From positions 434,001 through 498,000 of the forward strand of contig NC_015125.1 in NCBI RefSeq assembly GCF_000202635.1: DNA of 64,000 nt, in the 5' to 3' direction. The position numbers and the translations under genes are program-made. The DNA is from Microbacterium testaceum StLB037 (GTDB lineage: Bacteria > Actinomycetota > Actinomycetes > Actinomycetales > Microbacteriaceae). The notes under the pieces were generated by a model. That model saw only the letters and a program-made list of their open reading frames with translations. It did no database searches and was not told where the DNA came from. Positions 26,122 through 33,462 of this stretch are shown here, in pieces; the first letter of the stretch is position 1; every line of letters begins with the position of its first letter.

Positions 26122-27231
26122 ATGATCCCGCGCGCCGCCGGCGACCACCCTCTCGATGTCGATGCTCTCGGCGTCTCGATCCGCATCGACGACAGCGGTC
26201 TTCCCCCCGTGGATCGCGAGCATCTCGCCGAGGCATGGTCGGGTGCCCGCTCGACGACTGAGAGGTCGCCCGCGGGCATCGTGACACCGCGCCCGTCCTT
26301 CCACTTCGACGACACCGTCGCCGACATCACGACGCAGGTGACACTCGCCGCCCTCGCGGCGCGGCGCGGGGGGTTGTGGATGGTGCACGCCGGAGCCGTC
26401 GCCGACGAAGACGGGCGGGTGGTGATGTTCTCGGGCCGGTCGGGGATGGGGAAGACCACGCTGATGTCGCGGCTCGCCCGTGAGTTCGCCTACGTGACCG
26501 ACGAGAGCGTCGGCATCGACGCGGAAGGTGACGTGCTGCCGTACCGCAAGCCGCTGTCCATCATCGACGATCGGGCCCGCGCGAAGCGTCAGGTCTCCCC
26601 CGACCGTCTAGGGCTGCTCCCGCTCCCGGACGTGCCGCTGCGGTTGCACGCGATCGTCGTCCTGGATCGCACCGAGGTCGACACCCCCGCCCGGCTCGGC
26701 GCCCTCGACGTCGCGGACGCCCTCGGCGCCCTCGCCCCGCAGTGCAGCTATCTCTCCGATCTTCAGGCACCCCTGCAGACGATCGTGGGCCACATCGAGA
26801 GGGTCGGCGGTGCACTCCGCCTGAGGTACCGCGAGGCGGAGGACACGATCGGGCTCGTGCGCGCCGTCTTCGCCGAGGCGCGCGGCGCGTTCCCGGCATC
26901 GGTCGCCCCCCAAGCGGTGACGCCCGCGCGCGGGAAGGAGGGGTTCGCACGCACTCCGGTCCTGGATGCCGTCGCCCTCGGCGAGGACCGACTCGCGCTC
27001 CTCCGTCGCGCGGCGCCGGACGAAACGGCCGTGCACATCATCGACGGTGTCGGCCCCTCGCTCTGGCAGGCGGCGGACGGCGTCTCGTTCGACGAGCTGG
27101 TCGCGGCCGCCGTGCGTCGTCATGGCGCTCCGGTCGAGGGCGATGCGTCGGATGCCGTGCGGGCGGCCGTCGAAGCTCTGTGCAGCGCGGGCCTGCTCGA
27201 GGAGCGGCCGGGAACCCGACGAGCCAGGTGA
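26122..27231 (+). CDS. HPr-kinase-like P-loop protein fused to a PqqD-like domain
   Basis: 369 residues. ATG at 26122 with GAGGAAGG five to six bases upstream; an upstream in-frame ATG at 25993 lacks a site and was rejected. The HprK-like domain has a Walker A loop GRSGMGKTT at 105-113 preceded by WMVHAGAVADEDG, the usual form in these proteins, and a Walker B-like IVVLDR. Residues about 275-369 (PVLDAVALGEDRLALLRR...LWQAADGVSFDELVAAAV...LCSAGLLEE) resemble the PqqD family, which often acts as a peptide-recognition element in RiPP pathways. No precursor peptide, radical-SAM or cyclase partner lies nearby. Whether it modifies a peptide is unknown. GC-rich and native in appearance. Confidence 0.75.
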   Translation: MIPRAAGDHPLDVDALGVSIRIDDSGLPPVDREHLAEAWSGARSTTERSPAGIVTPRPSFHFDDTVADITTQVTLAALAARRGGLWMVHAGAVADEDGRVVMFSGRSGMGKTTLMSRLAREFAYVTDESVGIDAEGDVLPYRKPLSIIDDRARAKRQVSPDRLGLLPLPDVPLRLHAIVVLDRTEVDTPARLGALDVADALGALAPQCSYLSDLQAPLQTIVGHIERVGGALRLRYREAEDTIGLVRAVFAEARGAFPASVAPQAVTPARGKEGFARTPVLDAVALGEDRLALLRRAAPDETAVHIIDGVGPSLWQAADGVSFDELVAAAVRRHGAPVEGDASDAVRAAVEALCSAGLLEERPGTRRAR

Positions 27232-27296
27232 AGTTGGGCATCGGTTCGGGTGAACCGGTGCGTCTGGCCTCGAAGAGCTCGCACTCACGGAACGAC

Positions 27297-27325
27297 GAAG
27301 GCCGCGATCATCGACCGCGGCCTTC
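27297..27325 (-). terminator. Terminator of the tRNA-Arg gene
   Basis: Perfect 10-pair stem GAAGGCCGCG / CGCGGCCTTC with a 9-base loop, 8 bases downstream of the tRNA 3' end on the minus strand. The stem itself ends in CTTC rather than a long T-run. Confidence 0.75.
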
Positions 27326-27332
27326 TCTCGTG

Positions 27333-27405
27333 TGCCCCCGACAGGAATCGAACCTGCGACCTTTGGTACCGGAAACCAACGCTCTATCCCCTGAGCTACG
27401 GAGGC
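27333..27405 (-). tRNA. tRNA-Arg, anticodon CCG
   Basis: The 73-base cloverleaf folds: acceptor GCCTCCG pairs with CGGGGGC (one U-G pair), D arm TAGCTCAGGGGATAGAGC, anticodon stem TTGGT/ACCAA with loop TTCCGGT (anticodon CCG, reads CGG), and T arm with GGTTCGAATCC. The discriminator is A and CCA is not encoded, as usual in actinobacteria. Confidence 0.97.
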
Positions 27406-27494
27406 GGACGGTCAAGGTTATCACCGCACCGTGCCCGCCCCGGACGCCAGAGGACCCCGTCGAACGGGGCGGCGTCGGGGGCGTGGCATCCGGG

Positions 27495-27668
27495 TCATTC
27501 GTCTCCGATGACGCCGATCCCGGTGGCCTGGTGGTCGACGTTCGGGTCGTCCTTCTTCGGCGCCTTGGAGGCCTCGTCGGGGTCGTTCTCCTGGCTGGGC
27601 TTGACCGTGGGGTCGTCGCCGAGATCGGCGGCGTCGTCGGCGGGTGCGGAGTTCTGGGGGTCGCTCAT
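27495..27668 (-). CDS. Small acidic hydrophilic protein
   Basis: 57 residues, ATG at 27666-27668 with AGAGGA seven bases upstream. The product is rich in Asp, Pro and Lys (ADDAADLGDDPTVKPSQENDPDEASK) and ends GIGVIGDE. No membrane segment or known domain. Probably disordered and cytoplasmic. Function unknown; a good ribosome site and clean frame support it being a gene. Confidence 0.7.
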   Translation of the reverse strand: MSDPQNSAPADDAADLGDDPTVKPSQENDPDEASKAPKKDDPNVDHQATGIGVIGDE

Positions 27669-27751
27669 GGCATTCCTCTCGTCGCGTGCGCCTCTAGCCT
27701 GGCAAGACGGCGGCGCAAACCCGAGAGGCTTGACCCGGACGGCGGTCGGGC

Positions 27752-28201
27752 CTATCGCCCGAACAGCCCCTTCACGCGGCGACCGAGCGAGGGCGCCAGC
27801 ACGACGGGTCGTCCGTTCACGTCCACCGTCACCGTCGTTCCCCCGAACACGCCGGCGCGCGTCGGCTCGGCGTCGCCGCGGACGTACGCCTCCGCGATGT
27901 CGACGTACACCGCCAGCAGGCGCGCGCTCTCGTCCTTCGACGACGTGGCATCGACGAGCTGTGTGCGGTGCCCCGTGTCGGTCTCGACGGAGAACCAGCG
28001 CGATCCGGGCGTAGAGACGACCGCCCACCGCTGCCCACGGGCGAAGCGCGCACGGGCAGCCCCGTCACGCAGCTCCGTGGTGATCTGGAGGTCGGTGTGG
28101 GCGATCGCGAGCACCTCGAGCATGGCCAGCGCCTCCGCGGCGGTGACGTAATCGGCGCGGTCGGCACTCAGGCCGCCCCACTCGAACTTCCGCTCACCCA
28201 T
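27752..28201 (-). CDS. Uncharacterised cytoplasmic protein
   Basis: 149 residues, ATG at 28199-28201. The sequence MGERKFEWGGLSADRADYVTAAEALAMLEVLAIAHTDLQITTELRDG continues with a strand-rich middle containing QRWAVVSTPGSRWFSVETD and ends basic (LGRRVKGLFGR). No signal, membrane segment or catalytic motif is seen. I do not recognise the family. Divergent from the membrane protein starting at 28304. Confidence 0.7.
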   Translation of the reverse strand: MGERKFEWGGLSADRADYVTAAEALAMLEVLAIAHTDLQITTELRDGAARARFARGQRWAVVSTPGSRWFSVETDTGHRTQLVDATSSKDESARLLAVYVDIAEAYVRGDAEPTRAGVFGGTTVTVDVNGRPVVLAPSLGRRVKGLFGR

Positions 28202-28303
28202 GCGACCTCCCGCCTCGCGTCCCCCGAGCGTAACCCCGGCGTCGGAGGGAGGCATCCGGAATCCGAACCTGAAGAAGAGCTGGGAGACCTCTACGATGAG
28301 CCC

Positions 28304-28699
28304 ATGCACACTTCGAGCCCGTACTCCATCACCGATCAGACGTCGATCTTCGCGCTCAGCGCGACCAACTCGCTCATCGGTCTCGCCGTCTACGTGCTGC
28401 TCGTCGTGGCACTGTGGCGCGTGTTCACCAAGGCCGGGTACCCCGGCTGGCTCGCGATCATCCCCATCGTGAACCTCGTCTTCCTGACCAAGATCGCCGG
28501 GTTCTCGGGGTGGTTCGCGCTCCTGTACCTGATCCCGATCGTCGGGTTCGTGTTCTACATCATCGTGTCGATCCGCGTCGGACGGGCCTTCGGCCACGGC
28601 TGGTTCTTCTCGATCGTGCTGCTGGTGCTGCTGCACGTCATCGGTTACCTGATCCTCGCGTTCAGCAGCGACACGTACCGCGCCGAGCGCATCCGCTGA
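28304..28699 (+). CDS. DUF5684-type membrane protein, probably leaderless
   Basis: 131 residues with three to four membrane segments (about 20-38, 48-66, 70-88, 98-118). The motif WRVFTKAGYPGWLAIIPIVNLVFLTKIAGFSGWFALLYLIP is that of small DUF5684-type membrane proteins of unknown role. No ribosome site precedes the ATG. Instead TACGAT lies exactly six bases upstream, as expected of a -10 box serving a leaderless transcript. Confidence 0.75.
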   Translation: MHTSSPYSITDQTSIFALSATNSLIGLAVYVLLVVALWRVFTKAGYPGWLAIIPIVNLVFLTKIAGFSGWFALLYLIPIVGFVFYIIVSIRVGRAFGHGWFFSIVLLVLLHVIGYLILAFSSDTYRAERIR

Positions 28700-28722
28700 G
28701 CGCGATCCCGGATGCCGGCCCC

Positions 28723-28762
28723 AAGGCCCCGACGAGCGCGACCGTGCGCCCGTCGGGGCCTT
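28723..28762. terminator. Bidirectional terminator between convergent genes
   Basis: Stem AAGGCCCCGACG (28723-28734) / CGTCGGGGCCTT (28751-28762), 12 perfect pairs with a 16-base loop and TTT after the plus-strand copy. Lies between stops at 28699 (+) and 28781 (-), so it can serve both. Confidence 0.85.
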
Positions 28763-28780
28763 TCCCGTTCGGGGTGAGCG

Positions 28781-29050
28781 TCACGCGGGGCGGAGGCCGT
28801 CGTCGGGGTGGAGGCTCCGCAGGCGCACCGACCCCTCGAGAATCGCGCGCAGGGCGCGGGGACTGAGTTCGAGCTCGGCCGAGACACGCTCGAGTCCCGC
28901 TCCCGACGACACCGCCGTTCGCAGGGCGGCCTCGGCATCGCGCGCGGCGTCTTCGACGTCACCGGCCGTGCTCGTGATGAAGGCCGCCAGGCGCGCCTGT
29001 GCCGCACGGATGGCGGTGCGCTGGCGCTCCCGGGCGCTCGCGGCGCTCAC
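28781..29050 (-). CDS. Small helical protein with helix-turn-helix-like segment
   Basis: 89 residues from a GTG at 29050; a longer in-frame form begins at the ATG at 29167 and adds a poorly conserved-looking basic stretch. Neither start has a clear ribosome site. The product is mostly helical and Ala/Arg/Glu-rich (RERQRTAIRAAQARLAAF), with AGLERVSAELELSPRALRAILEG looking like a helix-turn-helix. Could be a small DNA-binding protein; not recognised further. Confidence 0.55.
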   Translation of the reverse strand: MSAASARERQRTAIRAAQARLAAFITSTAGDVEDAARDAEAALRTAVSSGAGLERVSAELELSPRALRAILEGSVRLRSLHPDDGLRPA

Positions 29051-29253
29051 GCGAGAACCCCGAGGGATTTCCCGGCGGTGGGCGATGAGTTCGTGACGAC
29101 GGTGGAGGGCATGAGTGTGCTCCGAGGGGCGATTCGTCGCGCACACGGGGCGGCGGCGACTCTCCATGTTCTCGAACGAAGGTGAACGGGCACATCCACC
29201 TCAGGGTGTATTCCTCTCCCCTGATCGGCGGGGCCCGGCTCGGGGAGCGTCCC

Positions 29254-29883
29254 CTATGCCGAGCGGTAGATGTCGACGCTGTCGGGACGCTCCGACGCCG
29301 CGGCGACGAGCGCGACGACCCCCAGCCCCAGAGTCGGCGCGAGCGCCGAGACGACGCCGATCATGTTCGCGACCACGAGAACGTCTTGCCCGGCCCCGGC
29401 TCCGAAGAGCACCGACACCGTGATGTATTGCACCGCGGCCGCCCCGACGGTCAGGCACAGGGCCCACATCGGCATCCATCGCCACCGTGGCGGCACGGCG
29501 CCCAGGCGGGCGATCTGCACCGCGGCGACGAGCCCGGCGGCCGCCGAGACGATCCACCCGCCCCAGGAGACGACGGATATCGCAGCGATGACCGGGTCAT
29601 CGGCGGAAAACGCGTCGGGCAGGGCGGTCATGACGCCGTCGGACACGAGAGGAGTCGCCGCGGCGATGACGAGCGCCGTCATCCCGAGCGGGCGACGCGC
29701 GACGACACTCGCGTCGCGGGAGAATCCCACCGCGAAGACGACGACCCCCGCTGCCCAGACAAGATCGATCACGAGTCTCAGGGCGAACGCGTTCACCATG
29801 TACTGCCCGGCCAGAAGGGTCAGCACTCCCGCGACGCCGAGCAGGATCCCCCCGGTTCTCCACGTCCTCGTTCGCGCGCGCAT
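29254..29883 (-). CDS. Integral membrane protein, probably leaderless
   Basis: 209 residues with about six membrane segments (around 13-30, 36-55, 68-85, 98-122, 137-158, 168-192). The loops are short and there is no recognisable catalytic motif. The family is unknown to me. A -10-like TAGCCT is exactly six bases before the ATG at 29881-29883 and no ribosome site is present, so translation is probably leaderless. Confidence 0.7.
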   Translation of the reverse strand: MRARTRTWRTGGILLGVAGVLTLLAGQYMVNAFALRLVIDLVWAAGVVVFAVGFSRDASVVARRPLGMTALVIAAATPLVSDGVMTALPDAFSADDPVIAAISVVSWGGWIVSAAAGLVAAVQIARLGAVPPRWRWMPMWALCLTVGAAAVQYITVSVLFGAGAGQDVLVVANMIGVVSALAPTLGLGVVALVAAASERPDSVDIYRSA

Positions 29884-29916
29884 TCCCCCAGGCTATTCGG
29901 CCGGGCCGAGAACGAC

Positions 29917-29952
29917 GGATGCCACGGACGCGGGGTCGCGTCCGTGGCATCC
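29917..29952 (-). terminator. Terminator of rtcB
   Basis: Perfect 16-pair stem GGATGCCACGGACGCG / CGCGTCCGTGGCATCC with a 4-base GGGT loop, starting 2 bases after the rtcB stop. No T-run follows on the minus strand. The stem base uses the over-represented GGATGCC word. Confidence 0.8.
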
Positions 29953-29954
29953 AC

Positions 29955-31124
29955 TCAGTCCCCCTTCACGTTGACGATCTGCCGCAGCGTGTGACGCACG
30001 GTCACCAGGTCGGCGGCATCCGCCATGACCCGGTCGATCGGCTTGTACGCCTGCGGGATCTCGTCGATGAACGCGTCCGTGTCGCGGTACTCGATGCCCA
30101 CCATCGCCTCACGCAGCTGCTCGTGTGTGAAGGTCTTGCGCGCCGCGGAGCGGGAGTACTCCCGGCCCGCGCCGTGCGGCGACGAGTTGAGCGCCAGGGG
30201 ATTGCCGAGCCCCTCCACGACGTACGACGCCGTGCCCATCGACCCGGGGATGAGTCCGGGACGACCGGCATCCGCCATGATCGCGCCCTTGCGCGACACC
30301 CACACCTGCTTGCCGAAGTGCCTCTCGGACTCGGTGAAGTTGTGGTGGCAGTTGATCCGCTCGCGTTCCTCGACGGGGGTGTCGAGGAACCGGCCGAGCT
30401 GGTTGGCGACGCGGTCCATCATCTCCTCCCGATTGAGCAGGGCGAAGTGCTGCGCCCACCGGAGCTCGCGGATGTACCGGGTGAACTCCGGAGTCCCCTC
30501 GACGAGGTAGGCCAGGTCGGGGTGCGGAAGCTCGATCCACCACTGCTTCGCGAGGCGCTGCGCGACCTTGATGTGGTGCTGTGCGATGCGGTTGCCGACA
30601 CCCCGGGAGCCCGAGTGCAGGAACATCCACACGTCGTCGTTCTCGTCGAGCGAGATCTCGATGAAGTGGTTGCCGCTGCCCAGCGACCCGAGCTGGTGCC
30701 TCCAGTGACCGGCGTACGTCCCCGGGTCGAACTCGGCCTTCTCGGCCAGAGCCTCCAACTCGGCGACACGCGGTTCGGCGGTCGCGACGATCTTGCGGTT
30801 GTCGCGACCGGCCGACAGCGGGATGGCGCGCTCGATCTGCTGCCGCAGCTCCGCGAGGTCGCGGCCATCGAGGTCGGAGGCGTGGAACTGCGTCTTGACG
30901 GCGATCATGCCGCAGCCGATGTCGACGCCGACAGCCGCGGGCATGATCGCGCCGAGGGTCGGGATGACCGAGCCGACCGTCGCGCCGAGGCCCAGGTGGG
31001 CGTCGGGCATCAGGGCCAGGTGGGGGTGGATGAACGGCATGCGCGACGAGGTGCGGGCCTGCTCGATGGTCTTGTCATCGATCAGGCTCGCCCACGACAC
31101 CAGTCGTTCGGTGAGCTTCTGCAT
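29955..31124 (-). CDS. rtcB: RtcB-family RNA ligase
   Basis: Joins RNA ends bearing 2',3'-cyclic phosphate or 3'-phosphate and 5'-hydroxyl, using GTP and Mn2+. 389 residues. ATG at 31122-31124 with AAGGAAAGG upstream; an in-frame ATG at 31193 lacks a site. The metal ligands are seen in VGVDIGCGM, LGSLGSGNHFIEI and LHSGSRGVGN, and the guanylated histidine in the motif SPHGAGREYSR. NCHHNF supplies further active-site histidines. Neither archease nor an RtcR-type activator is nearby. Instead a 32-codon ORF and a strong terminator lie directly upstream, suggesting attenuation. Confidence 0.95.
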   Translation of the reverse strand: MQKLTERLVSWASLIDDKTIEQARTSSRMPFIHPHLALMPDAHLGLGATVGSVIPTLGAIMPAAVGVDIGCGMIAVKTQFHASDLDGRDLAELRQQIERAIPLSAGRDNRKIVATAEPRVAELEALAEKAEFDPGTYAGHWRHQLGSLGSGNHFIEISLDENDDVWMFLHSGSRGVGNRIAQHHIKVAQRLAKQWWIELPHPDLAYLVEGTPEFTRYIRELRWAQHFALLNREEMMDRVANQLGRFLDTPVEERERINCHHNFTESERHFGKQVWVSRKGAIMADAGRPGLIPGSMGTASYVVEGLGNPLALNSSPHGAGREYSRSAARKTFTHEQLREAMVGIEYRDTDAFIDEIPQAYKPIDRVMADAADLVTVRHTLRQIVNVKGD

Positions 31125-31210
31125 GGGTCCTTTCCTTCGGGTGGTGCGCTGTCGCGCGATGAGTGAGCCACGGATCGGAGCACACTCCCCCACTCGGGTG
31201 GAAAGAGAAA

Positions 31211-31235
31211 CGCCCCGACCTGACGGTGCGGGGCG
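31211..31235 (-). terminator. Rho-independent terminator between the 32-codon ORF and rtcB
   Basis: Stem CGCCCCG / CGGGGCG (7 pairs) with an 11-base loop, followed on the minus strand by TTTCTCTTT. It lies 15 bases after the stop of the small ORF at 31251 and 87 bases before the rtcB start, so it may end a short leader transcript. Confidence 0.8.
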
Positions 31236-31250
31236 TGAGAAGACGGGTGT

Positions 31251-31349
31251 CTAGACGACCGGCGCCGGAGGGTACGACGAGAGGAGGAACGGCAGGTACT
31301 GCTCCTGCTGCCCTTGCTGCTCCGTGCGGCGATCGCGATTCGCGGTCAT
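31251..31349 (-). CDS. 32-residue peptide, candidate leader peptide of rtcB
   Basis: ATG at 31347-31349, stop TAG at 31251-31253. A GAGGA site lies about 11 bases upstream, a little far. The peptide has a charged N-terminal half (TANRDRRTEQQGQQEQ, five Gln in seven positions) and a hydrophobic C-terminal half YLPFLLSSYPPAPVV. A strong terminator follows at once. It could be a leader peptide controlling rtcB, or an independent small peptide. TTGCGC (31421-31426) and TATGTT (31397-31402), with an 18-base spacer on the minus strand, are a possible promoter. Confidence 0.55.
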   Translation of the reverse strand: MTANRDRRTEQQGQQEQYLPFLLSSYPPAPVV

Positions 31350-31404
31350 CGTCTCGTCTTTCCTCGGCTTCCCGCGCCGGATGGCGCGGACTTGCGAACA
31401 TAAC

Positions 31405-31440
31405 GGATGCCGCGGACTCGGCGCAAGAGTCGCGGCATCC
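31405..31440 (-). terminator. Terminator after the 107-residue protein gene
   Basis: Stem GGATGCCGCG(G)ACTC / GAGTCGCGGCATCC, 14 pairs with one bulged G and a 7-base loop, 31 bases after the stop at 31471. No T-run. Partly overlaps the candidate promoter for the 32-codon ORF. Confidence 0.65.
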
Positions 31441-31470
31441 GGATCCCCGAGGATCGCCTCGGGCGGGGGT

Positions 31471-31794
31471 TCAGGCCTGGGTCGGCTGGTCGAAGTCCCA
31501 GTCGATGGCCCCGTCGTCGTCGACATCCGGGTCGGGTTCCACCATGCGCAGCTGCGTATGGGGGTAGAGGCGGTGGTCCTTGAGCTCCTTGGCGGCGGAC
31601 GAGAAGTCGGGCTCCTCGTCGTCCCATTCCACGGGGGCGGACAGGACGTCGTTTCCCACACCGATCACGAGTTCGGCCTGCGCGACCTTCTTGTCGCCCG
31701 TGACGATCGGGATGCTCACCGCTTCCGCCTGGCCCTCCTTGGCGACGGCCGCCGTCAACTCGATCAGGGACGATGCAACGTCGTCGGTGGTCAT
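31471..31794 (-). CDS. Uncharacterised acidic protein
   Basis: 107 residues from the ATG at 31792-31794, chosen for its GGAGAG site six bases upstream; earlier in-frame ATGs at 31827 and 31950 are less well placed. The sequence has a helical start (TTDDVASSLIELTAAVAKEG), strands around AELVIGVGNDVLSAPVEWDDEEPDF and a very acidic end (EPDPDVDDDGAIDWDFDQPTQA). No membrane segment. Not recognised. Confidence 0.65.
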   Translation of the reverse strand: MTTDDVASSLIELTAAVAKEGQAEAVSIPIVTGDKKVAQAELVIGVGNDVLSAPVEWDDEEPDFSSAAKELKDHRLYPHTQLRMVEPDPDVDDDGAIDWDFDQPTQA

Positions 31795-31898
31795 CACGGT
31801 CTCTCCGGCATATGTCACGCAGCGCATCCCTTCACCCTGCGGTCCCGCCGTCGGGCCAGGGGGGTGGGTTGCTCCGATGGGAACCGTGCGGTAGGCCC

Positions 31899-32078
31899 TC
31901 AGTCGCGACGTTGAGCCGACCGGAACATCGCTTCGTCGAGCTCGAACCACACCGCGCGGACGGTCTCGAACTCCCCGAACGGTTCGGGCGGCGGATCCGC
32001 GAGGGAGAGGCGATAGCCGCGAGGAAGGTCGTCCACGTGCTGTCCGTCGCGCGGGCCGCCGACGAGCACGTAGATCAC
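31899..32078 (-). CDS. Small protein coupled to the MarR gene
   Basis: 59 residues beginning MIYVLVGGPRDGQHVDDLP and containing EPFGEFETVRAVWFELDEAMFRS. The GTG start at 32076-32078 overlaps the marR stop in GTGA, which is the main support for the gene. The start region IYVLVGGPRDGQ resembles short phage-type or housekeeping proteins of unknown function. Probably cytoplasmic. It is easily missed because of its size. Confidence 0.65.
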   Translation of the reverse strand: MIYVLVGGPRDGQHVDDLPRGYRLSLADPPPEPFGEFETVRAVWFELDEAMFRSAQRRD

Positions 32079-32617
32079 GAGGACTCGTCCGCCGCGCCCT
32101 CGATCGCGACCCCGTCGACGGCGTCGCTCATCCGACGGAGGAAGGCCACGACGACCGCGGACTCCTCAGGGGTCATGTCGACCACGGCCGCCAGCATGCG
32201 GCCGTGCATGTTGCCGAGGGTCTGACGCACCTCGGCGTCGGCGCGCGGGGTGGACTGGATGAAGACGCTCCGGCGGTCACCGGGATTGGCGACGCGGACG
32301 ATGTGTCCGGAGCGTTCCAACCGGTCGAGGAGAGCTGTCGTCGACGCGGTCGAGAGGCCGAGGTAGCGGGTCAGCTCACCGGGACGCACTCCCCCGGACG
32401 TGTCGCGGAGGAGGTAGCGAAGGACGAGGAGCTCGTTCTCGCCCATCGACATCGAGTCCCGCGTGCGACGGCGCATGGCCACCTCGGCGGCGCGGTAGAT
32501 GCGGAGGGCTTCGAGAACGGCCTTGTGGCGCTGTCGGCGATCCGAGACGGTCTCGCCGTACCAATAACTCGATTCGGTGGCGGTCGCGCCGGGATTCGCG
32601 AGATCGACGTCGGTCAC
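32075..32617 (-). CDS. MarR-family transcriptional regulator
   Basis: 180 residues. GTG start with GGGAGG upstream. The winged helix is at about 55-125: ENELLVLRYLLRD, VRPGELTRYLGLSTASTTALLDRLERSGHIVRVANPGDRRSVFIQ, with the wing DRR motif typical of MarR. Dimerisation helices flank it. It is divergent from 32731, with an AT-rich region between that carries a repeated TAGTTA. It likely represses itself and the divergent genes. The ligand is unknown. Confidence 0.9.
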   Translation of the reverse strand: MTDVDLANPGATATESSYWYGETVSDRRQRHKAVLEALRIYRAAEVAMRRRTRDSMSMGENELLVLRYLLRDTSGGVRPGELTRYLGLSTASTTALLDRLERSGHIVRVANPGDRRSVFIQSTPRADAEVRQTLGNMHGRMLAAVVDMTPEESAVVVAFLRRMSDAVDGVAIEGAADESS

Positions 32618-32659
32618 GGCACACCTCCCCTCGGTTGGGGTGACTATACCTCAGAATAA

Positions 32660-32693
32660 TAGTTAGGCGAGCTAGTTACTAAGCGAGTATGTT
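32660..32693. promoter_or_regulatory. AT-rich divergent promoter and candidate MarR operator
   Basis: TAGTTA occurs at 32660-32665 and 32673-32678, the second within the palindrome TAGT-T-ACTA. TATGTT (32688-32693) may be the -10 box of the plus-strand gene at 32731. The stretch is strikingly AT-rich for this chromosome and lies between the divergent starts at 32617 and 32731. Confidence 0.5.
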
Positions 32694-32730
32694 CTAAGGG
32701 AAGCTAAACGCTCGCGAAAGGAGCAAACCC

Positions 32731-33111
32731 ATGGGAACGGTGACTCACCGCTCGTCGGCCGAGTCGGTCATGATCGCGGATCGACCTGCTCCTTCCGTCG
32801 CGACGCCGTCCGCACGCACGATGTGGGCCAAGGTCGACACCGGCTTCTGGGTGGCTCATCGCGCCGGCGAGTACTTCGGCTGCGTCGACGAGGTGGCGGG
32901 AGGCTACGTCTCGCGTGACGCCCACGGCATCCCGATCGGTCGATACGACGGCCTCGAGGAGGCCAAGGCGTCGCTGCGCAGCACGACACACCCCCTGAAC
33001 GTCGCCCGTCGCCGCCGTGCGGAACGCGTATCGCTCGCCGCCGCGACCGCCGTCGGCGTGACCGCCCTCGGCTTCGCTCTGACCGCCGGTGCCCTGGCGC
33101 CCTTCCTGTGA
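32731..33111 (+). CDS. Uncharacterised protein with C-terminal membrane segment
   Basis: 126 residues, ATG with AAAGGAG six bases upstream. The middle part (MWAKVDTGFWVAHRAGEYFGCVDEVAGGYVSRDAHGIPIGRYDGLEEAKASL) looks like a small folded domain with the shape of a 'DUF' beta-alpha unit. A basic ARRRRAERV precedes a hydrophobic tail (about 104-125), probably a tail anchor with the body in the cytoplasm. Likely controlled by the divergent MarR protein. Function unknown. Confidence 0.7.
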   Translation: MGTVTHRSSAESVMIADRPAPSVATPSARTMWAKVDTGFWVAHRAGEYFGCVDEVAGGYVSRDAHGIPIGRYDGLEEAKASLRSTTHPLNVARRRRAERVSLAAATAVGVTALGFALTAGALAPFL

Positions 33112-33209
33112 ACGATATGGACGACATCGACCTGCGCGACGACGCGGACGACTTCGAAGACGCGGCCGCGGCCGCGTTCACCGAGCGGTACGGCGTCAGT
33201 CCGCTGTGA
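33108..33209 (+). CDS. Very small acidic protein
   Basis: 33 residues from a GTG at 33108 that overlaps the upstream stop in GTGA; an ATG at 33117 is the alternative start. The sequence is acidic (MDDIDLRDDADDFEDAAAAAF) and ends TERYGVSPL. Overlap coupling and codon use like the neighbours support it, but no family is recognised. Confidence 0.5.
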   Translation: MNDMDDIDLRDDADDFEDAAAAAFTERYGVSPL

Positions 33210-33306
33210 AGCCGATGTCCCGGCGTCGACCCCCTGGACACACCGGCGTCACCGTGCGAACGTCGCTCGCGGATCGTGGAAGCGATCCCCGACGGATGGA
33301 GACAGC

Positions 33307-33456
33307 ATGACGAATCACGACGGTCGCGCGGACGACGCTCCGGACCAGGACTCGAACGGCGCCGGAAGCGAATCGCCCGAAGAGGGTGCGGCGGCCCAGC
33401 AGGACGCCGATGAGGCGGCGACGACGTCGGACTCCCCCACGGGCGACATCTCGTAA
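33307..33456 (+). CDS. Small acidic, probably disordered protein
   Basis: 49 residues, ATG with GGAG six bases upstream. The composition is Asp/Glu/Ala/Ser/Gly with no hydrophobic core (for example DAPDQDSNGAGSESPEEGAAAQQD). It ends six bases before the convergent SPL-like gene stop, with no visible terminator. It resembles the acidic small proteins at 27495 and 38887. Function unknown. Confidence 0.55.
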   Translation: MTNHDGRADDAPDQDSNGAGSESPEEGAAAQQDADEAATTSDSPTGDIS

Positions 33457-33462
33457 GCACCC

